Assembly (NCBI GenBank): GCA_026874595.1
Contig: CM049322.1
Location: forward strand, 43,150,840-43,214,839
Direction: 5' to 3'
Length of the DNA stretch: 64,000 nt
From: Sipunculus nudus
Lineage: Eukaryota; Annelida; Sipuncula; Golfingiida; Sipunculidae
The notes below the pieces were generated by a model, which saw only the letters and a program-made list of their open reading frames with translations, did not search any database and had not been told where the DNA came from. Positions 58,843 through 64,000 of the stretch are shown here, in pieces. The translations under genes and the position numbers were made by a program. How positions within the stretch are numbered: the first letter of the stretch is position 1; each line of letters begins with the position of its first letter.

Positions 58843-59130
58843 TGAGAACGTACGAACGTGGTAAAAAGCATAGGGCAGTCAACCAATCAGGGCATATAGT
58901 AGGTCCAGATATAATGTAGCGAATATGCCACTCTTCAGTCCATAGTCTTAATACAAGCATGGTGACAATACAAAATACAAAAAGTGCGCAATAGTGGCCT
59001 GTGTTTTCCTTATACACTTATAATGACATGTAAAATAAATTACGCAACACTAACATTTGAATACTGTGCTCTGAACACTAAATATAAACAAAAAACGAGA
59101 TTTACTGACATACGGGCTGTGTCATTAACA
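58843..59130 (-). repeat. 5' LTR of the BEL/Pao element
   Basis: Direct repeat of the 3' LTR. Its inner edge runs directly into pol-linker coding sequence, which shows the internal deletion. Confidence 0.7.
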
Positions 59131-59193
59131 CTGGGAGTGATATTTATCTATATCTGTATACTTCTTTTTTTTATTTTCCCGTTTTTGTATATG

Positions 59194-59196
<3 letters not shown>

Positions 59197-59266
<70 letters not shown>

Positions 59267-59271
59267 GAGAG
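59197..59271. repeat. (TA)n(GA)n compound microsatellite
   Basis: About 14 TA followed by about 24 GA, the same compound form as 15900-15960. Confidence 0.95.
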
Positions 59272-59342
59272 ATTATGTATGTAATATGAATATTATGAAT
59301 ATAATATGATTAAATATATGACAGATGATATAATATATATAT

Positions 59343-59990
59343 AATTTCTGCACAACTGAACGTAAACATATATCCAGGTTTAAGAGTCCACGGGCCGAAT
59401 AATACCTCTCTGACAATGTCGATCCATATTTGTTTTAAAAAATGGCTGTACCCGTATTGTCATACTGTTAGAACGATCACTGCAGACTTGTTACAAATAA
59501 TGTGGCATACAGTGATAAAACATTTTTACTTCGTGATGTAAATATATTTGTGCATCTGTAACAGGAAACTCTGTTAGTTCAAGGACATGCCAAGGAAACC
59601 AAAAAAAATAACACCTCTCAACAAGCATTTGCACATTTTTCTATCATATCAAGCTTTTAACCATTTGTTCAATGTTTTTGACTGTGGGGCTCTTCACTCA
59701 GTTCAGCTTTCACTCAGTACGGTATGTCTGCTCTGAACGTACACAGATGCAAACATCAATAATCAATAAGATATTCAGTAATCGAAATAAAAAAGATAAT
59801 GCAAGCCTACAAGCCACGAAAAAGATAAGGCAAGCTGACAAACCAACAAATGAACAAATGACCGACATTTACCCCTTGACCTTGTGCCCTCTCACGGCTA
59901 ATATATAAAAAGACTACAGTTCTTTTCTAGTGTTTACATATCTTGTTCTCCTTACTGTTCATAGAATAACCGTCATGGTCATATTAGTGT
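59343..59990 (+). repeat. Dispersed duplicate, copy 2 (matches 35440-36110)
   Basis: Direct match in blocks to 35440-36110. It lies between the BEL/Pao element and arm B. Confidence 0.75.
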
Positions 59991-60191
59991 ATATTTACGT
60001 GGGTTGCCTTTTGCCTACCAAATGGAGAACACGTATCGGGCAACCAGGTTTACAGGGCGATATCATAAACGGGGTGTCTTCAATAAGGGCTCCTCCTAAA
60101 AATATTTAGGTATAGATGCATTATACGGAGCAGGCCTTAAATGGGGCTAAAACAAGTAGTGAATCCACATTTAATACCAACTTATAACAAC

Positions 60192-60195
<4 letters not shown>

Positions 60196-60253
<58 letters not shown>

Positions 60254-60545
60254 AATGAACATAACAAGAAGAGAGACATCAACACCAACCTTTCAAACAA
60301 TCGTATTATTTGGATAACACATACAGATTATTGCTAAATTTTCAGCTACCAATGTAGCCTTGTAGCCTTCGTTAGAACAAGTGACCATCCGTAAACCAAG
60401 CTCTGACAAAGGCTACAGGGGTAGCTGAAAATTAAATAACAGTCTGTATATATTATCAAAAGAATATGATGGTTGAAATGTTGGCGTTGATGTCTCTATT
60501 CTTTTTATGTTCATTGACTGTCTTAAGCCAGCACCCGAATAATTT

Positions 60546-60600
<55 letters not shown>
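60196..60600. repeat. Two (TA)n tracts bracketing an inverted repeat
   Basis: TA tracts lie at 60196-60250 and 60549-60600. Between them 60251-60523 folds on itself: GTCAATGAACATAACAAGAA...GAGACATCAAC at the left pairs with GTTGATGTCTC...ATGTTCATTGAC at the right, centred near 60385 on the TTCAGCTACC / GGTAGCTGAA core. Confidence 0.85.
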
Positions 60601-60602
<2 letters not shown>

Positions 60603-60761
60603 ATTAGTTATTAAAAATTCATGTAAAATAAATTAAGTTTATATGTAATATACAAGAACATGTATATCAGTTATCAAATGAAGGAGGAACCTTGAAAAAA
60701 TCGAACGGAATTCCTGTTTACTATATGCAGATAATATAAAAATATAAATATTTCGTGTTAT

Positions 60762-60768
<7 letters not shown>

Positions 60769-60808
<40 letters not shown>
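60769..60808. repeat. (TA)n microsatellite
   Basis: About 20 TA repeats. Confidence 0.95.
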
Positions 60809-60810
<2 letters not shown>

Positions 60811-60997
60811 GTTCAATCTTTGCGAGATCACATCAACATACATATAGATAAGGTAGGAAAACTGCTAAAGGGGCTACATCATGGATAAACGATGTTCACC
60901 AGTACAGATGGGGTTTCTTTTTAAGAAGTTTTTATTTTCACGATAATTTTCCTTTCGCGAACATCCTGAATTCGGAATCCTCGCAAACAAAAACGTA

Positions 60998-61002
<5 letters not shown>

Positions 61003-61039
<37 letters not shown>
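61003..61039. repeat. (TA)n microsatellite
   Basis: About 18 TA repeats; the mirror of 53743-53793. Confidence 0.95.
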
Positions 61040-61043
<4 letters not shown>

Positions 61044-62222
61044 CATTTATATTGACACACATTTTGTGTTTAATCGGCATAGGCTAGGTGTTTCCTCAAA
61101 TGGAATCACATGTTGAGACTACTGAAATTGAGTGTTTGCTAACGGAGATCCACACGCTGAGTAGCTAATAGTAGGAAACAAAGGCGCGGAAAATTCAGGG
61201 CCCCCTTGTGTGAAAGCAAACAGCTAAAAATGTACGGAAAGTAAATATAGTATTTTTAGAGTGTCTAGGTTACTATCTCAGACCCCATGGTCTCTTTCGC
61301 GTTTATCGGTCTAGACTCCATAGTGTTCTTGGGCACGATATTCAACCCAACGGTCTAGGTCTTGGTCACGGCCGCCCACCCATTATATCCGTCTAGGTCA
61401 CGGTCTCCGACCCCTTATCTCAGTGACGATGTTAGAACCATTGATCTTGAGTTTGATCACGGGCTTTGGAACCTATGAACTCGTCTTGGTCATGGTCTCC
61501 GAATACATCGTCTAGGTCTTAGGCAGGGTCTCAAATTACATGGTCTTAGGCATGGACTTAGACCTCATTGTTTCGGGTTGGTCACGGTCTTTAATAATCT
61601 TCGTTTATTTGAATGGATTGAACAACTTGTTGTAATAAATATCACGTGACACTCTCCATTGCTTGGGTCATGGCGTTCGGTTGTTTAGAGAATTGGAGGG
61701 AATCGGATCACCGGAAGAACCACCGAGATTGGACGGGCCTGGACAGCCCACTCTCATTGCAAATCCGGGTCGCCAGCAGGGAAAGCCGAGCGTTTTAACA
61801 CTCGACTGTGCAGGCTGTCTCCGACCCCATGGTCTAGGTCTTGGCTACGGTCTTCGAGTCTATGGTTTCAATTCCTGGACATGGTCTCTGTTCCCTAATC
61901 TCGCATGGTCTCGGTCTCGACTTTTTTTCACTCCCCTTGCTTAAGTAGGATAAAAAGTATTCAAGTGCGAAAGGTAATTGAGTGTGTTATAATTAAATCC
62001 GTTCTCTCCAAGAGTAATCAATGTCATATCAGTGTATTTAAGGCTCTTAATTCCAAGGCCACAGAACAAGAGGGGGCGATTATTAGGTAAACACGGTAAT
62101 CGAATTAAAACATTGGAAATTTCAAATTACATAAACGGGAAACAAATATATACATTTTGATTAATATATGGCATATACGATATCAACGGTTGTGCGGTTG
62201 TGCTATCCTGTTACCTGTTGAC

Positions 62223-62269
62223 CTGTTACAACAAAAGCAGTGCGTGATGCCACTCTTCATCAGCTTATT
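62223..62269 (-). pseudogene. Decayed first exon of Ly6-type copy, arm B
   Basis: Mirror of 51088-51136. The donor (AACAG|GTCAAC) is kept, but the ATG has lost a base (ATAAGCTG), and two more single-base losses break the signal-peptide frame and introduce TAA. The upstream X-box-like motif (62387) and CACGTG (62349-62354) remain. Confidence 0.65.
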
Positions 62270-63663
62270 ATAAAAGTTATTCCTTAGTCGCATTAACATA
62301 GCAGAAATTAAATAAATGCCGGGGTCGCCGAGCTGATTATAACAAATGCACGTGACTGAAGCACGTCTTCTAGCTACTGTTGCTAGACAACAAACATTAC
62401 ATGCGCTGAAAAGTCAAAGGACGCGAGAACTGAATATGAAGATCCTTTATCATTTGTTCGTGTCCAGACATGAGTCCTGTCATTCACAAAAATTCATTCT
62501 TTGAACATTCATTCTGCTCATTTGTTAATCGGTTAAGGAACGACTTTATGCCGTTGTCAGACATGCATTTACGGCATCATTCATGTAAATGACGTCAATG
62601 TTATCCTGGAAGGGCATCATATCCCATAATTATAGTTTCAAGACCTTTGAGATGTCAAGAGTATGCAAAATTATTGACTAAAAATGTGAAAAGTCATATA
62701 CGCAACTATTGTCTAGATACAAGAAAACAACATCGAAATAGCTTTGACTCTAAATAAAAACATTTTATAAGGGGTATGAAATAAAGTCGGATTTTTTTTG
62801 TCTTCGTCTTTAATAAACAAATTGGATCCAGTGTATCCATTTACTTCTTCAGCTTGTCGGCACAGAAATTTAAGGCACTTACAAATTTAGAAGAATATCG
62901 CCACCCTGGAAGTCAATCGTGATAACCAGTATGAGTTGGTCTCCAATTAGAAAGTTTTCCGCAGTCATGTTTACACCCGAACGCAATTTCGTTCTGGTCG
63001 CAGTTGCCATTACCGTTACCGTTGCCGGATATTTACAGTTTATTATCTCTCCCAGGGGGTTAGATACCTCTTCCTATTCTAAACATTGCATCGGGCCATG
63101 ACTAATATCGTTGATTTATGAATATAAAAACAATATCTTTAACTGTATAAGAAATTTCAAAGCATAGGTTATTTTCGGATTGAGGACAATTGAATTATCC
63201 TCAGCATTTAATAGAGTTGCCCATACGATGACATAACAATGCGCTAGAGGCGGATCCAAAATTTTGATAAGCAGAGGGTCAATCCTTAAAAAAAGGTCTT
63301 CTGATCTAGACAGGGTGAGATGCAGACCAAAAATATTAATCTAAAACCCTTAAAAGAAGTGTTTACAGCTCAAAGGATATAAAACACGTATACTATGCCC
63401 CGATGAACATAGGATGGAATGTGGAGTGTTTTGTCCCTTCTAACGTTATATCTATTGCAGTACATATAAACAATATAACACGAAATAGATCATTTTAATC
63501 TAGACCCCGACTTTGGTGAAATAAGCGAATGAATCGGGTGTCATATTATCGAGAGTTTACGGTATTGATCAGGCTATCACCCCGGCATATTAGCGAAGAT
63601 TTACTGTATTGTTCAGCCCATCATCCCGAAACCATACACTACTGCACCGTGTACACTAGAACA

Positions 63664-63882
63664 TTAGAAGAAAACCATCTGGGCCAGAAGCACGCAGGAC
63701 AAAATGACTGATGGTATTTTCACAGTTTCAGCAGTGTTGCAGTTGTTACCGTCACAGCAAACCATAGTCCCCGAAGCTCCGTCCTGGTTGACCTCTCCGC
63801 CTACACAATCTCCATTTGGAACAAACGGATTCCCACATCCTCTGGATACAGATTCCTGACCGTTATATGTGCCTACACCTTT
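63664..63882 (-). CDS. Last exon of a Ly6/uPAR-type gene, minus strand (partial)
   Basis: The acceptor CTTTTGCAG precedes AAAGGTGTAGGC at 63882. The exon runs 219 bases to TAA at 63664, the same length and phase as exon 3 of gene 2. It encodes KGVGTYNGQESVSRGCGNPF, then five more cysteines ending MVCCDGNNCN and the hydrophobic tail VPSVILSCVLLAQMVFF-like (here IPSVILS...). Only a few residues differ from gene 2 and none breaks the frame. Exons 1 and 2 should lie beyond position 64000, so this is likely the 3' end of a third complete gene in opposite orientation. Confidence 0.82.
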   Translation of the reverse strand, partial: KGVGTYNGQESVSRGCGNPFVPNGDCVGGEVNQDGASGTMVCCDGNNCNTAETVKIPSVILSCVLLAQMVFF

Positions 63883-64000
63883 CTGCAAAAGAAAAATATG
63901 TGAATGATTAAAAAATTGATCAGTGTTCATTCACATTTATTCGTTAGCGTTACTCTCTCACTCACGGCCAAAATTTTCACATTACCATACAGCGATGCCG

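Larger units (their letters stand above)
54901..59130 (-). mobile_element. BEL/Pao LTR retrotransposon, deleted and inactive
   Basis: Minus-strand element between two direct repeats of about 290-305 bp: the 3' LTR at about 54901-55206 and the 5' LTR at about 58843-59130. On the minus strand the LTRs start TGTTACTGACACAG / TGTTAATGACACAG. A polypurine tract (GGAGAGGGGAAG) lies directly before the 3' LTR. Inside, in order, are the protease-RT linker (58600-58840), RT, RNase H and integrase, all with stops or frameshifts. gag and the protease core are missing, so the 5' LTR directly abuts late pol sequence. No matching 5 bp target duplication was found. The element lies in the spacer of the large inverted duplication. 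Confidence 0.85.
60000..64000 (-). repeat. Large inverted duplication, arm B (continues beyond window)
   Basis: Inverted partner of 47600-54205. It runs past position 64000, so the arm may extend to exons 1 and 2 of a minus-strand Ly6 gene. It includes the mirror of the degenerate satellite at 61270-61930. Confidence 0.85.

Overview
The window looks like animal nuclear DNA: AT-rich, intron-rich and gene-poor. It has GT-AG introns, a tRNA-derived SINE, Penelope-like, BEL/Pao and Crypton-type mobile elements, and very many (TA)n, (AAT)n, (GA)n and (GATA)n microsatellites. The mix suggests a marine invertebrate, perhaps a mollusc or another lophotrochozoan, but nothing fixes the species.

Layout. 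0-15 kb: a decayed Penelope-type reverse transcriptase fragment (250-858), a 0.65 kb tandem duplication, a pogo/Tigger-like inverted-repeat element (3956-5020), two opposite-polarity polypyrimidine/polypurine tracts, a near-perfect 176 bp palindrome (9776-9951), and a minus-strand four-exon DUF3504/Crypton-type tyrosine recombinase gene (12049-14571) that carries one in-frame stop and two frameshifts. 15.8-32.4 kb: first copy of a duplicated module holding a three-exon Ly6/uPAR-type gene (20297-30436). A tandem Penelope-like element with two identical hammerhead-ribozyme-like motifs is inserted upstream of it, and its introns hold several other insertions. 32.4-42.5 kb: no host gene recognised; it holds a 2,055 bp element with ~200 bp terminal inverted repeats and an exact 8 bp target duplication. 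42.6-48.9 kb: second copy of the module with an intact Ly6-type gene (44235-47960). 47.6-64 kb: a large imperfect inverted duplication. Arm A (about 47.6-54.2 kb) contains the last exon of Ly6 gene 2 and a lone Ly6 first exon. Arm B (about 60.0-64.0 kb, continuing past the window edge) mirrors it on the minus strand with an intact last exon and a decayed first exon. The ~5.8 kb between the arms holds a broken BEL/Pao retrotransposon.

The only clear host gene family is the small secreted, probably GPI-anchored, ten-cysteine three-finger (Ly6/uPAR) family. It is present as two complete gene models plus two partial ones, in direct and inverted order. All three plus-strand copies keep an identical upstream layout: an X-box-like motif, CACGTG 32 bases later, and the first codon 81 bases after that. 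Most of the remaining sequence is mobile-element debris, segmental duplication and simple repeats. All calls come from reading the sequence; no database search was run.
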